Positions 42,352 to 51,095 of a stretch of DNA of 56,351 bases are shown here, piece by piece. Below the pieces are notes generated by a model, which did no database searches, was not told where the DNA came from, and saw nothing but the letters and a program-made list of their open reading frames with translations. The stretch spans positions 1-56,351 of the forward strand of contig CAJAIA010000016.1 of NCBI GenBank assembly GCA_903939735.1, read 5' to 3'. Made by a program: the position numbers and the translations under genes. Within the stretch, counting starts at the first letter, position 1, and the number at the start of each line of letters is the position of its first letter. Origin of the DNA: an uncultured Ignavibacteria bacterium. GTDB lineage: Bacteria > Bacteroidota > Ignavibacteria > Kapaibacteriales > Kapaibacteriaceae.

Positions 42352-44355
42352 ATGTTCATGTTGCGTTGTCTACTCATTTTAGTTGCTCTGCTTCTCGCAG
42401 GTAGCTCACTCCATGCACAGGTTGACTTCACTGCACGCCCGGTTGTATCGAACCTGCGAATCCCTTGGGACATGGTTGAAGGCCCCGGCGGCTATATCTG
42501 GTACACCGAACGCATTGGTCTGATCTCCAGAGTCCATCCAGACAGCAACAAGGTCGACACACTTCTCGACATGAAGGATGGTGTTTCCAACATCGTCGAA
42601 ATCGGTCTGCTCGGCATGGCCCTCCATCCTGCGTTTGAAACACAGCCGTATGTATATGCTGCATACGCCGTGCGCGACAACGAGGATTGGGTAAAGCGTA
42701 TCACCCGCTGGAAGTACAACGGAAGCAAGCTTGTCGAGCCAGAGATTATCTACGAGTTGCGTCCAGCGCAGCAGTGGCACCAGGGATGTCGCATCCTCAT
42801 CCTCCCAGACAGCACGATGATGTTCACGAACGGTGATCAACCTTCGCCCGACAGTACGTTTAGTCTGACATCAGAGATTGGGAAGACGATTCGCATCAAT
42901 CTCGACGGTTCGATTCCAGCCGACAATCCGTTTCCTGGCAGCAAGATTTGGTCTATCGGACATCGCAACCCACAAGGCATCTGCCGCACATCAAAGGGTG
43001 AAATCTACGTTTCCGAACACGGCGACAACACGGAAGATGAGATCAACCGCATTGTAAAGGGCGGTAACTACGGTTGGCCTCGCGTCGTGGGTCGAAGCGA
43101 CACACCATCGGAGAAGACATTTACCGAGGAGAATTCAGCGCTTGAACCAGCTTGGTCGACCGGTACGCTTACCCTTGCTCCAGCAGGCATCGAATACTAC
43201 GAACACGATCGATACCCAGCATTGAAGGGCAAGCTTATCTCGACCTATCTGAAGGGGGCTCGCCTTCTCGTGCATGATCTCAACGATGATCACACACAGA
43301 TCACAGCAACACGCGGAATGCTTCTGTATCGCTATGGTCGTATTCGCGATGTTCTCGTTACATCAACTGGGCGTCTCTTCGTCTGCACCGGAAATGTGGG
43401 AATGCGGAACATCGAGCCATTCCCAAAGCCGACAGACGACGTGCTTGTAGAACTTGTTCCTGTGTGGGATGCGGTCGAGCCACGCGTGCGTGCTCTGCGC
43501 GATACGGTTGTTATGCGTGCGAATCCGGGCGACACACTCCGCACGGCGCTTCAATTCTGTAGCGATGGTACGCCTGCAAACTATACGCGCTTCTTTACCA
43601 ACCCAGGCAACATCTTCGAACAGCGTTTCTGGCAGGATGGTGCTTCGACGGAAGACACAACATGCTACTGGTTCCGTGTGCACTTCATGCCACAGACGGA
43701 GTATCCGTACACGTCTCAGGCAAGCGTGTACTATACGGGCGCCGATGGATCTGAGCGCAGCACGAGCGCGCACCTTGTGGGACTTCCGATTCGCGGCCTC
43801 GCTCAGTCAACGCATGACACATCAAACATCAGCAAGTCGGGCGATGCGTTTGCAGTTACAAACATTGGTCTTGATTCAGTTACTGTCAACGACGTCGTTG
43901 TGTCGCCAGCAGGCGTGATTGCGTTCGAACCATCGCAGTTCCCACTAGCACTTGGGGCAGGAGAAACGCGTCCGATCTCTGTGCGACTGCTTGTCGACCG
44001 CTCATTAGTCATGGATAGTGTGTTCAGCGCAACGCTCGTCACCAATGGCATCCAATCCCGCACTGTCTATCTGCGCGTTGCAACCACCTCGAGTGTAGGC
44101 ACCGATGATCAACCGTTTGTGATCGCACCAAACCCCGTGCAGACGTCTCTTCGTCTACAGTTTCCAGCATCGGGCAGCCGTACGATTCAGATTCACGATG
44201 CGCGCGGAAAGATGGCCTTCAGCACTTCTACGGAAGCACGCGAACTGACGATTCCAGTGTCGATGATCGCTGATGGTGCTGCTATCGGCATGTACACCAT
44301 GGTTGTGATCGATGCTTCAGGAACGCATACATCAAGCTTCGTCGTGACGCCGTAA
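42352..44355 (+). CDS. secreted glucose/sorbosone dehydrogenase-like protein with T9SS-like domain
   Basis: A protein of 667 residues with a signal peptide (LRCLLILVALLLAGSSLHAQ). A six-bladed propeller of the PQQ sugar dehydrogenase/Hhip type fills residues 25-370: IPWDMVEGPGGYIWYTER, GLLGMALHPAF, GHRNPQGICRTSKGEIYVSEHGDN and EINRIVKGGNYGWP. A beta region follows, then a type A sorting domain (about 580-667, FVIAPNPVQTSLRLQFPASG). A quinone-dependent sugar oxidase acting outside the cell is inferred; PQQ ligands are not proven. ATG 42358 has AGGA at good spacing and may be the real start. Confidence 0.8.
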   Translation: MFMLRCLLILVALLLAGSSLHAQVDFTARPVVSNLRIPWDMVEGPGGYIWYTERIGLISRVHPDSNKVDTLLDMKDGVSNIVEIGLLGMALHPAFETQPYVYAAYAVRDNEDWVKRITRWKYNGSKLVEPEIIYELRPAQQWHQGCRILILPDSTMMFTNGDQPSPDSTFSLTSEIGKTIRINLDGSIPADNPFPGSKIWSIGHRNPQGICRTSKGEIYVSEHGDNTEDEINRIVKGGNYGWPRVVGRSDTPSEKTFTEENSALEPAWSTGTLTLAPAGIEYYEHDRYPALKGKLISTYLKGARLLVHDLNDDHTQITATRGMLLYRYGRIRDVLVTSTGRLFVCTGNVGMRNIEPFPKPTDDVLVELVPVWDAVEPRVRALRDTVVMRANPGDTLRTALQFCSDGTPANYTRFFTNPGNIFEQRFWQDGASTEDTTCYWFRVHFMPQTEYPYTSQASVYYTGADGSERSTSAHLVGLPIRGLAQSTHDTSNISKSGDAFAVTNIGLDSVTVNDVVVSPAGVIAFEPSQFPLALGAGETRPISVRLLVDRSLVMDSVFSATLVTNGIQSRTVYLRVATTSSVGTDDQPFVIAPNPVQTSLRLQFPASGSRTIQIHDARGKMAFSTSTEARELTIPVSMIADGAAIGMYTMVVIDASGTHTSSFVVTP

Positions 44356-44365
44356 TTTGGCGTCA
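44345..44365 (+). promoter_or_regulatory. hairpin covering the pdxB start codon
   Basis: TGACGCC (44345-44351) pairs with GGCGTCA (44359-44365) around a 7-nt loop. The stop codon of the dehydrogenase gene is in the loop, and the A of the pdxB ATG closes the stem. Ribosomes finishing the first gene would melt it, so translational coupling is plausible. The loop also holds the -7-like TAATTTG. Confidence 0.45.
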
Positions 44366-45372
44366 TGATCATTGTCGACGCACACATACCGGGGCTTGTC
44401 GCTGCGCTCTCACCGCATCACGATGTGCACGCCGTAGACGGACGTTCAATAACGAACGAGCTGTTGCGAACAACTGCTGCGACAACACTGATCATTCGCT
44501 CCGTTACACGTGTCGATACTGCTCTTCTCGATGGTACCTCGGTAACCACGGTAGCGACAGCGACCACTGGTATCGACCACATTGATGTCGACGCGCTCAG
44601 GCGCAAGAACATTCGCGTCGTGAGCGCTGCTGGCTGCAACGCGCAAGCTGTTGCCGAATACGTTCTCGATTGGATCGACGTGCTACGTCCAACAGGCACA
44701 CACACGATCGGCATCATCGGTTTCGGTAACGTAGGCTCACGTCTCGCGCGCTACGCACGTATGCGCGGCATGCGCATTCTCGTGAATGACTCTCCGCTCG
44801 CTGATGCAGGGTTCGTATTCCCCTCGTGGGTTACTCCCGTAGCGCTGCACGAACTCGTCCAGCAGTCAACGATTATATCTGTACATGTTCCATACGTTGA
44901 TAGCGGATCGCATCCGACGCATAACCTGCTTACGGATGATCTGATTGATCAATGCAGACTCAATGCGCTTGTGATCAATAGCGCACGTGGGGGGATAGTT
45001 GATGAGGCGGCGCTTGTTAGACGTGTAAAGCACGGCGAGCTCAGCGCTGTTCTTGATGTGTTCACCAATGAGCCTACGATCGACCCGCACGTACTCGACC
45101 ATCTCCCCTATTGCACGCCACACATTGCAGGTTACACGTATCAAGCAAAGTGGCGTGGTGCACAAATGGTCCTTGATGCACTTGGACTTGAGCACACACC
45201 GCTACAGCCAGACATTCCTGTTGACGATGGCATGCCCTACGTGTACCCACGTGTCACGCGCTCTACGATGCGCTGTGATGCAGACTTCGAATCTCTTCGT
45301 ACGTTAACGCCTCTGCGTCACGAGCGACGTCCACTCCCAACACTGGAAGAATGCAATGCCACTCATGCTTGA
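44365..45372 (+). CDS. pdxB: erythronate-4-phosphate dehydrogenase
   Basis: A protein of 335 residues, a D-2-hydroxyacid dehydrogenase. PdxB-specific features are ATATTGIDHIDVDAL and SAAGCNAQAVAEYVLDWI. The NAD motif is GIIGFGNVGSRLARYARM, and catalytic Arg, Glu and His are in NSARGGIVDEAALV, DVFTNEPTID and TPHIAGYTYQAKWRGAQM. It oxidises 4-phosphoerythronate in DXP-dependent pyridoxal phosphate synthesis. The C-terminal dimerisation domain is shorter than in the roughly 375-residue enterobacterial enzyme. Overlaps rfbC by 17 nt. Confidence 0.9.
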   Translation: MIIVDAHIPGLVAALSPHHDVHAVDGRSITNELLRTTAATTLIIRSVTRVDTALLDGTSVTTVATATTGIDHIDVDALRRKNIRVVSAAGCNAQAVAEYVLDWIDVLRPTGTHTIGIIGFGNVGSRLARYARMRGMRILVNDSPLADAGFVFPSWVTPVALHELVQQSTIISVHVPYVDSGSHPTHNLLTDDLIDQCRLNALVINSARGGIVDEAALVRRVKHGELSAVLDVFTNEPTIDPHVLDHLPYCTPHIAGYTYQAKWRGAQMVLDALGLEHTPLQPDIPVDDGMPYVYPRVTRSTMRCDADFESLRTLTPLRHERRPLPTLEECNATHA

Positions 45373-45892
45373 AGAAGTCATCTTCGACGCTGTCATGATT
45401 CTTCGTCCTGAGCGCTTCACGGATGAACGCGGGTACTTCGAGGAAACCTATCGTGCAGACTTCTGTCTGCGCCATGGCATCCCTACAGACTTCGTGCAGG
45501 ACAATCATTCACGATCACAGCGTGGCGTGATACGGGGCATGCACTACCAAGTAGACGAACCTATGGGTAAGATGCTTCGCGTCGTGCGCGGACAGATCCA
45601 GCTTGTCGAGATCGACGTACGCAAGGGTTCACCGACATACGGCAATCACGTCTCAATCGATGTTTCGGAAACGAACGGACGTGTAGTGTGGATCCCGCCG
45701 GGGTTTGCCAATGGCTTTGCCGTGCTCAGCGATGTAGCCGACGTATCGTACAAGTGCACAGCGCTCTACAACCCAGCTGGCGAGCGCAGTGTAAACCCTC
45801 TCGATCCAACACTTGGCATACGGTGGCTCGTCGACGATCCGATTCTCAGCGAGAAGGATCGCAACGCACCACATCTTGACAGATCAATCTAG
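45356..45892 (+). CDS. rfbC: dTDP-4-dehydrorhamnose 3,5-epimerase
   Basis: A protein of 178 residues, normal RmlC length. Motifs: FTDERGYFEETYRADF, VQDNHSRSQRGVIRGMHYQ (catalytic His), GKMLRVVRGQIQLVEIDVRKGSPTYG and WIPPGFANGFAVLSD. Cytosolic step in dTDP-L-rhamnose synthesis for surface polysaccharide. rfbA, rfbB and rfbD are not adjacent, which is unusual. The start overlaps pdxB; ATG 45356 or 45365. Confidence 0.93.
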   Translation: MPLMLEEVIFDAVMILRPERFTDERGYFEETYRADFCLRHGIPTDFVQDNHSRSQRGVIRGMHYQVDEPMGKMLRVVRGQIQLVEIDVRKGSPTYGNHVSIDVSETNGRVVWIPPGFANGFAVLSDVADVSYKCTALYNPAGERSVNPLDPTLGIRWLVDDPILSEKDRNAPHLDRSI

Positions 45893-45897
45893 TGATG

Positions 45898-47298
45898 TTA
45901 CTTGAGCTTGAGTGCAGCGTCGATCAACTCGTTCACAATCTTGAGTGACGATGCCTCGGAATAGAAGCGCAGCAGCGGTTCTGTTCCCGACGCACGGATG
46001 AGCAACCAGCCCTTATCAACGAAGAACTTGTAGCCGTCGCGCGTATTCATCGAGCGCACCTCGTATGAGCCAATCTTCGTTGGCTTCTTCGCACATGCTG
46101 CGAGCACAGCCTTCTTTGTGGCCTCAGTGACGAGAACATCACGACGACGATAGCGATGCGGACCGAACTCTGTGTCGAGTTCATCGCACAGCTCCTTGAG
46201 CGACTTCTTCGTGACCGCCATCATTTCGAGCAGCAGCAAGCCATTGAAGATGCCATCACGCTCTGGGATATGGAGCGACGTGCCGAGTCCACCCGACTCT
46301 TCGCCACCAATCAAGATCTTCTCTTCGGACATCAACTTGGCAACATACTTGAAGCCTACTGGCGTCTCGTGCAGCTTGATCTTATTGCGCTCACAGAACG
46401 CGTTCACCATCGAGGTAAGCGACACTGTCTTGACCACTGCACCGCGACGCTTCTTGTGCGTGTAGAGATACTTCATCAGCAGCATGAAGATGCGATGCGG
46501 ATCGACAAACGTACCCGTGTGATCAACCGCGCCGATACGGTCGGCATCACCATCAGTGGCGAGGCCAACGGCAGCCTTGTTCTTGCGAACCGCCTTTGAA
46601 AGGGGCTCGAGACATTCGGCGATAGGCTCTGGGTGGTCGACTTCACCGAACGATGGGTTGTACTCACCGTGAATCTCGATGGCGTTCGGGAGAACTTCGC
46701 GAATGAAGTTTATCCCTGCCCCATGCATTGGATCGTAGACAACCTTGATGCCACTCTTGCGAATAGCAGCAAAGTCGATCTTCTTCTTGAGGTCCTTGAT
46801 GTAGGCTTCCTTCGCGTCGAACAAACGGATTTGTTTCGACGTCACATACTCATCAAGTGTGAGCACCTTCTTCGATGGTGCTTCACCCTTCAGTGCTGCG
46901 AGTTCCTTCTCGATTTCCGTGATCTGCTCCGGAAGTGCTGGACCTCCGAAGTGCGCCTTCACCTTGAAGCCGTTGTACTGCGCTGGATTGTGCGAGGCCG
47001 TAATCACAACACCGATTTGTGCGCGCTTCTTCAGCGTGTGAAACGACACCTGTGGGGTTGTTGAGATCGTATCGGTGAGGTGCACCGTGATGCCGTACGC
47101 AGCAAGGATGCGCGACGTTTCGATCGCAAACTCACGCGAGAGGAACCGCGTGTCGTGTCCGACAACAACGGACGCCCCCTTACGCTTCAACGACAGCACG
47201 TAGCGCGCCGTTGCGTGCGCAACCAGTGTGAGGTTTTCAAATGTGTAGTCGCGCGCGATAACGCCACGCCAGCCATCGGTGCCGAATGCAATACTCAT
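45898..47298 (-). CDS. phosphoglucomutase/phosphomannomutase family protein
   Basis: A protein of 466 residues. The phosphohexomutase motifs are in order: active-site serine loop VITASHNPAQYNG, metal loop LATDGDADRIGAVD, sugar-specificity loop GGEESGG and phosphate-binding loop RASGTEPLLRFYSE. The N-terminus FGTDGWRGVIARDYT is typical. It interconverts hexose 1- and 6-phosphates; whether the substrate is glucose, mannose or glucosamine is not readable. TAATTTG five bases before ATG 47298 is a -7-like variant. It converges on rfbC with a 5-bp gap. Confidence 0.88.
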   Translation of the reverse strand: MSIAFGTDGWRGVIARDYTFENLTLVAHATARYVLSLKRKGASVVVGHDTRFLSREFAIETSRILAAYGITVHLTDTISTTPQVSFHTLKKRAQIGVVITASHNPAQYNGFKVKAHFGGPALPEQITEIEKELAALKGEAPSKKVLTLDEYVTSKQIRLFDAKEAYIKDLKKKIDFAAIRKSGIKVVYDPMHGAGINFIREVLPNAIEIHGEYNPSFGEVDHPEPIAECLEPLSKAVRKNKAAVGLATDGDADRIGAVDHTGTFVDPHRIFMLLMKYLYTHKKRRGAVVKTVSLTSMVNAFCERNKIKLHETPVGFKYVAKLMSEEKILIGGEESGGLGTSLHIPERDGIFNGLLLLEMMAVTKKSLKELCDELDTEFGPHRYRRRDVLVTEATKKAVLAACAKKPTKIGSYEVRSMNTRDGYKFFVDKGWLLIRASGTEPLLRFYSEASSLKIVNELIDAALKLK

Positions 47299-47398
47299 GG
47301 CTGCAAATTACGGGGGAATACTGAAAGAGTGGGAACGAAGCTCTATTGCTAACGTTCTTACATGCCCACCACGTAGTTGCAGAGGGACGCCTAGGGCA

Positions 47399-48733
47399 TC
47401 AGCGATTCAACATTTTTGCTGATGCTGCACTTGAGTGGAGAATATCCACTAACTGAAGTATGTACGGACCCGGAACTTGCCACGGGAACGGCAATTGCAA
47501 GCTACCCTGCGCCGTGAAGTCGGGCCAAGCATATCCTTCTTGAAGTATGCGCCCGGTGATGTCCACAATTCTCCATTTCAGCTCTTTCGTATCTACTGGC
47601 TTGGTGCAGTTTACCTCAAGCATTCCACTACGTAACCGCACGTAGCGGATAGATAGAGCTGAAGCCTCAGTGCTGGCATACGATACAGCGTGAACTCCGG
47701 GCTTCGCCATCTCGTCAAAGGAAGCGTAGTCAGCCTTTTCAGTTGCAGTAGTATGCAAATAGAGGCCTGCAGTATCAAGGAACTTGTTGAGCGGGGTGTA
47801 CGAAAAAGCACCTTCTTCATGTTCCGTGATACTGAAATGTTTCGACATGATCCTTCTGAACGTGGCATCAGGAATCTTGAGGTGCATGATTGATTCCCAT
47901 GAATTAGAAGTACTCATCAGAGAATCAACGTAGGCCTTCGCCAGTTCCAGATAGCGAGAATCAAGAGAATCTACTGTTGCCGAGTCGATCTTTGAGCGTA
48001 CAGCTCGGTCGGACCACACGCTCAATGCCATCTTCTCTCGATGGAATTGTCCCATCAAACCCAGCGGGGATGCACCCATGCGCCTAACAACAATGCGCAG
48101 TCTGCACATTTGTCCGTCGAACGCTGCAGGAATTGCGCGAGTATGGATGTAAGCATCTGGGTTCGTCCCGCCATGCGGCACGTATTTGCTGTTCGTGTTT
48201 GGTGAGACTACAACAGAATCAAGTGTCGCATACACAGCAGTATCTGAAACTTGTTCTATGCGCAGCATTACTGTGCTCGTATCTACGATATCACCGTATG
48301 CCGCTTTCCATGTGTCGGGGTAGTTGCCCATACCATCGGGTGGAGCAGGATCTCCCGGTCTCGTAGGGTCGTCACAATGAATGCTTGAAACTACTACTGA
48401 GCGATAGAACTCAACAGAGTCGCCCGATGACACCATGAATTGCTGTGATTTGAACTTGTTAGTTAAAACGGAATCCACCCCAGTTGTCGACGTACCCCAC
48501 TCAAACTGGCGGTCAAGGCTCGTGGTTGCGTAGTGCACCGGGAGACGTAGGGTAGATCGTTTTACACGAAACTCACCCACTGTGAATTGGAGTGCGGTGG
48601 AGTCAAATCTGTTCTCTATGATCGCATAGAGATGGTTGCGCTGATCAGCAACGCTGATCGAAAACTTGTCGTCACCTGCAAACACTTGCATTGACAGGGT
48701 GATTGCACAAAGTAGGAGGAGGAGCATGTTCAT
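47399..48733 (-). CDS. secreted protein with T9SS-like C-terminus, unknown
   Basis: A protein of 444 residues from ATG 48733 (MNMLLLLLCAITLSMQVFA signal peptide). The passenger (about 20-370) is beta-rich with no motif I recognise. The last 75 residues (LEVNCTKPVDTKELKWRIVDITGRILQEGY...GPYILQLVDI) resemble a type A sorting domain. The start lies two bases after the stop of a truncated IS256 transposase, so the native upstream region appears lost and expression may now depend on the IS remnant. It marks the left end of the accessory stretch. Confidence 0.6.
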   Translation of the reverse strand: MNMLLLLLCAITLSMQVFAGDDKFSISVADQRNHLYAIIENRFDSTALQFTVGEFRVKRSTLRLPVHYATTSLDRQFEWGTSTTGVDSVLTNKFKSQQFMVSSGDSVEFYRSVVVSSIHCDDPTRPGDPAPPDGMGNYPDTWKAAYGDIVDTSTVMLRIEQVSDTAVYATLDSVVVSPNTNSKYVPHGGTNPDAYIHTRAIPAAFDGQMCRLRIVVRRMGASPLGLMGQFHREKMALSVWSDRAVRSKIDSATVDSLDSRYLELAKAYVDSLMSTSNSWESIMHLKIPDATFRRIMSKHFSITEHEEGAFSYTPLNKFLDTAGLYLHTTATEKADYASFDEMAKPGVHAVSYASTEASALSIRYVRLRSGMLEVNCTKPVDTKELKWRIVDITGRILQEGYAWPDFTAQGSLQLPFPWQVPGPYILQLVDILHSSAASAKMLNR

Positions 48734-48735
48734 AG

Positions 48736-49794
48736 TCACTTGGAGAACCTTCCAAACATTGATTCAATCACATTCGTCGACCGTATGGACTTCCGGGATG
48801 AGGCCGGGAAGTTGTAGTAGGACAGGAGCCTCTCACGTCGGCTGTCGATCGTCGCCACGGCCTTCGGATACTTATCGATGAATGTTTTCTTGAAGATCTC
48901 GTATGCCTTTCGTGCATCGTCCAATTTTTCGGCACGGAAGATCTCCTGCAGCAGCTGCTTGGCGGTATCGTGGAGCTTCTTCGGCAGTTTGTCAAGCACA
49001 TTGCGTGTGGCGTGCACAGTGCACCCTTGATGTGCGGTCGACGCAAAGACCTTACCGATCGCCGCCCAGGAACCGAGTGCTGCGTCTCCAATGGCCAGTC
49101 GTGGCGCCTTCAATCCTCTGCGCTTCATATTGAGCAGCAGAGCCGTCCACGAGATCTCGCTCTCACACTCACCATCGAGGATCGCCAATGTCTCCCTTGT
49201 GCCGTGTTCATCGCAGCCAATGACCACCAGCATGCACGGCCGGTCGCTCGTAGTGCACACTGTAATGTAGATCCCATCCACCCAGATGTAGGCGTAGCGC
49301 TTGGTGATCTCTCTCGTTGACCATGCCTCGTAGAGCCCCTGCCACTTCTCAATGATGCCGCTTACTACGGCAGGGCTCATTGATCTGAAGCCGCTGCCGA
49401 GCATCTCACCTAGCGCCGACTCCATGCGCACCGTCGAGACGCCGTGCAGGTACAGAATGGCCACCATGCCATCGATGTTCGTCGTCCTCCGGATATAGGA
49501 CGGCAGGATCGCGCTGGTGAATCGATGCCCCTCGCGGCGGTCATCCACGCGAGGCTGCTCAACAGTTATCGTGCCCACAGTCGTATGCACCGTCCGCGCT
49601 TGACTCAGGCCGTTGCGACGCACCAGGCGATGGTTGTGCTCATCCAGATACATCCGCGCTTCCCGCAGGTAATTGTCCGCCTCTGCTGACAGAATCATCG
49701 AGTTCACCTCTGCCATCGCTTCACGCATGCTGTTCTCAAGGTATGAAAATGTTTGCATCATATGCATCCGCACTTTACTTTCCATCCTCTTCAT
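48736..49794 (-). pseudogene. truncated IS256-family transposase
   Basis: A protein of 352 residues; full-length relatives are about 400. Family hallmarks are intact: VGTITVEQPRVDDRR, the LYLHGVSTVRMESALGEMLG helix, the first Asp in YIWVDGIYITV, the second in LAIGDAALGSW, then CTVHATRNVLDKLPKKLH and SIRSTNVIESMFG, where the catalytic Glu lies. The normal C-terminal 50-65 residues, rich in Arg/Lys, are missing: the frame runs GRFSK and stops at the edge of the neighbouring gene. Probably inactive. The missing 3' end means the right inverted repeat is also gone. Confidence 0.8.
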
Positions 49795-49921
49795 ATGGCG
49801 TCTCCTGTGGATAGTTGGAAAACATTTGCAACCACAGGATGCGCCTTTTTCTTCCTCAGCAAAAGACCCAGCCGCCGTTCCGGCTTATCCACAACTTTCT
49901 ATAGTATCTTGGGGTTCGAGT
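48736..49921. mobile_element. IS256-family insertion sequence remnant
   Basis: The truncated transposase plus its upstream flank, up to the next gene. I cannot define ends: no matching terminal inverted repeats or target duplication are visible. A 7-bp inverted pair (49804-49810 with 49832-49838) lies in the flank but is not at the element's other end. Confidence 0.5.
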
Positions 49922-51046
49922 ATGAAAACGATCCTTATTGGGACCTTGCTTGCGCTATGTTTTTTTCCTTTTATAAGCTCCGCTCAAAATGAGAGCGGAG
50001 TTAGACCAATTGACATTGATTTTGTAAAAGCGTGGAACACCTATTACGATTCGACTACAGCTACTTGCGAATGGTCCAGAACAGTCCTCACCTCAATACC
50101 ACCCGTAGGATTTGGCCGCCCTTCTGCCATCAACTACTTCTATTCTGGAATTGATAGCTTGCTTAGAGTTCTACCCCCGCATGTTCTAAAGCAAGTAATT
50201 GAAAGTTATCTACCAACTGATACGGCACGAAGCATTCTTGCCCTTCTCTACAATGCAGTAGACTATGACCCAATGCTTTTTCATCAATACGCTCTTGAGA
50301 CCGAGTTACATCGGAAGGTGAGTGTAGCTACAGGTACGGGCGATACTGTGATCGTTGGCCGGTATCTTTCTTCTCTTTGGGACGCTAAATGGAGCTTCTT
50401 CAAGAGGTATCGAAAGGAACTCAAGGATTCAGTAGATGGACTAGCAAAGAGTTCGTTAATCGCTTCGAGCATTGTGGCTCGAGTTACAATTCGTTCGATA
50501 GACTCGATCCCAGACGATTCAGCTATGCCTAAGCCAGGCATGAGATATGTAGTAATAGCAGACATACTCGACACGCTGCAGGGGTTTATTGGTTGGAGTA
50601 CATACGTGGATCAGAATAAGCTTTTGAATGGAACAAAGATCGGTAGTGGGGATCGCACACAAACGACTAGTCCACCTCAGATAGTGTTTACATATCATAC
50701 GCTTTCATATCAGCCTGAAGCCTTGTTGCAGGAATCGAGTATAGCAACGCTTTATCCGAATGCGCATCAGATGACAACTGACACCAATGGGTTGCTTAAG
50801 CTTCGGATTGACAAGGATTACATTGTCTTTCTAACTTTTCAATCACCCAAGATTGATTCCACCCGAGACTATTTTCAGCCTGCCATATTCCCACAAGCTT
50901 GTAGAGGCGTACTCTACATCGACGAGAATGAGAACGTGAAGGATGTCAACAACTTGTTCTCTACAACTGGTACGATCACGTGGTCAGCCTTTGTTGAGAA
51001 GTTTGATGCGCTGAGGTCAAGCATCAAGTCTGGATGGACTTGGTAG
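49922..51046 (+). CDS. exported protein, unknown (accessory)
   Basis: A protein of 374 residues with a signal peptide (MKTILIGTLLALCFFPFISSAQ). The mature part alternates helices (residues about 25-180, e.g. LPPHVLKQVIESYLPTDTARSILALLYNAV) and a beta-rich half containing MRYVVIADILDTLQGFIGW. No sorting domain or known motif is seen. The DNA is visibly richer in A+T than the housekeeping genes. It sits next to the transposase remnant and 49 bp before the metalloprotease gene, so the pair may be functionally linked. Confidence 0.6.
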   Translation: MKTILIGTLLALCFFPFISSAQNESGVRPIDIDFVKAWNTYYDSTTATCEWSRTVLTSIPPVGFGRPSAINYFYSGIDSLLRVLPPHVLKQVIESYLPTDTARSILALLYNAVDYDPMLFHQYALETELHRKVSVATGTGDTVIVGRYLSSLWDAKWSFFKRYRKELKDSVDGLAKSSLIASSIVARVTIRSIDSIPDDSAMPKPGMRYVVIADILDTLQGFIGWSTYVDQNKLLNGTKIGSGDRTQTTSPPQIVFTYHTLSYQPEALLQESSIATLYPNAHQMTTDTNGLLKLRIDKDYIVFLTFQSPKIDSTRDYFQPAIFPQACRGVLYIDENENVKDVNNLFSTTGTITWSAFVEKFDALRSSIKSGWTW

Positions 51047-51095
51047 TCTCCCTTAAGGTACCCTTAGATTTCTTCTTAATTGGAATGAGGTCGCC

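Noticed and set aside
49804-49838. CCTGTGG...CCACAGG inverted pair as an IS end
   Set aside because: IS inverted repeats lie at opposite ends of an element. This is a local hairpin on one flank, and no copy is seen on the other side.
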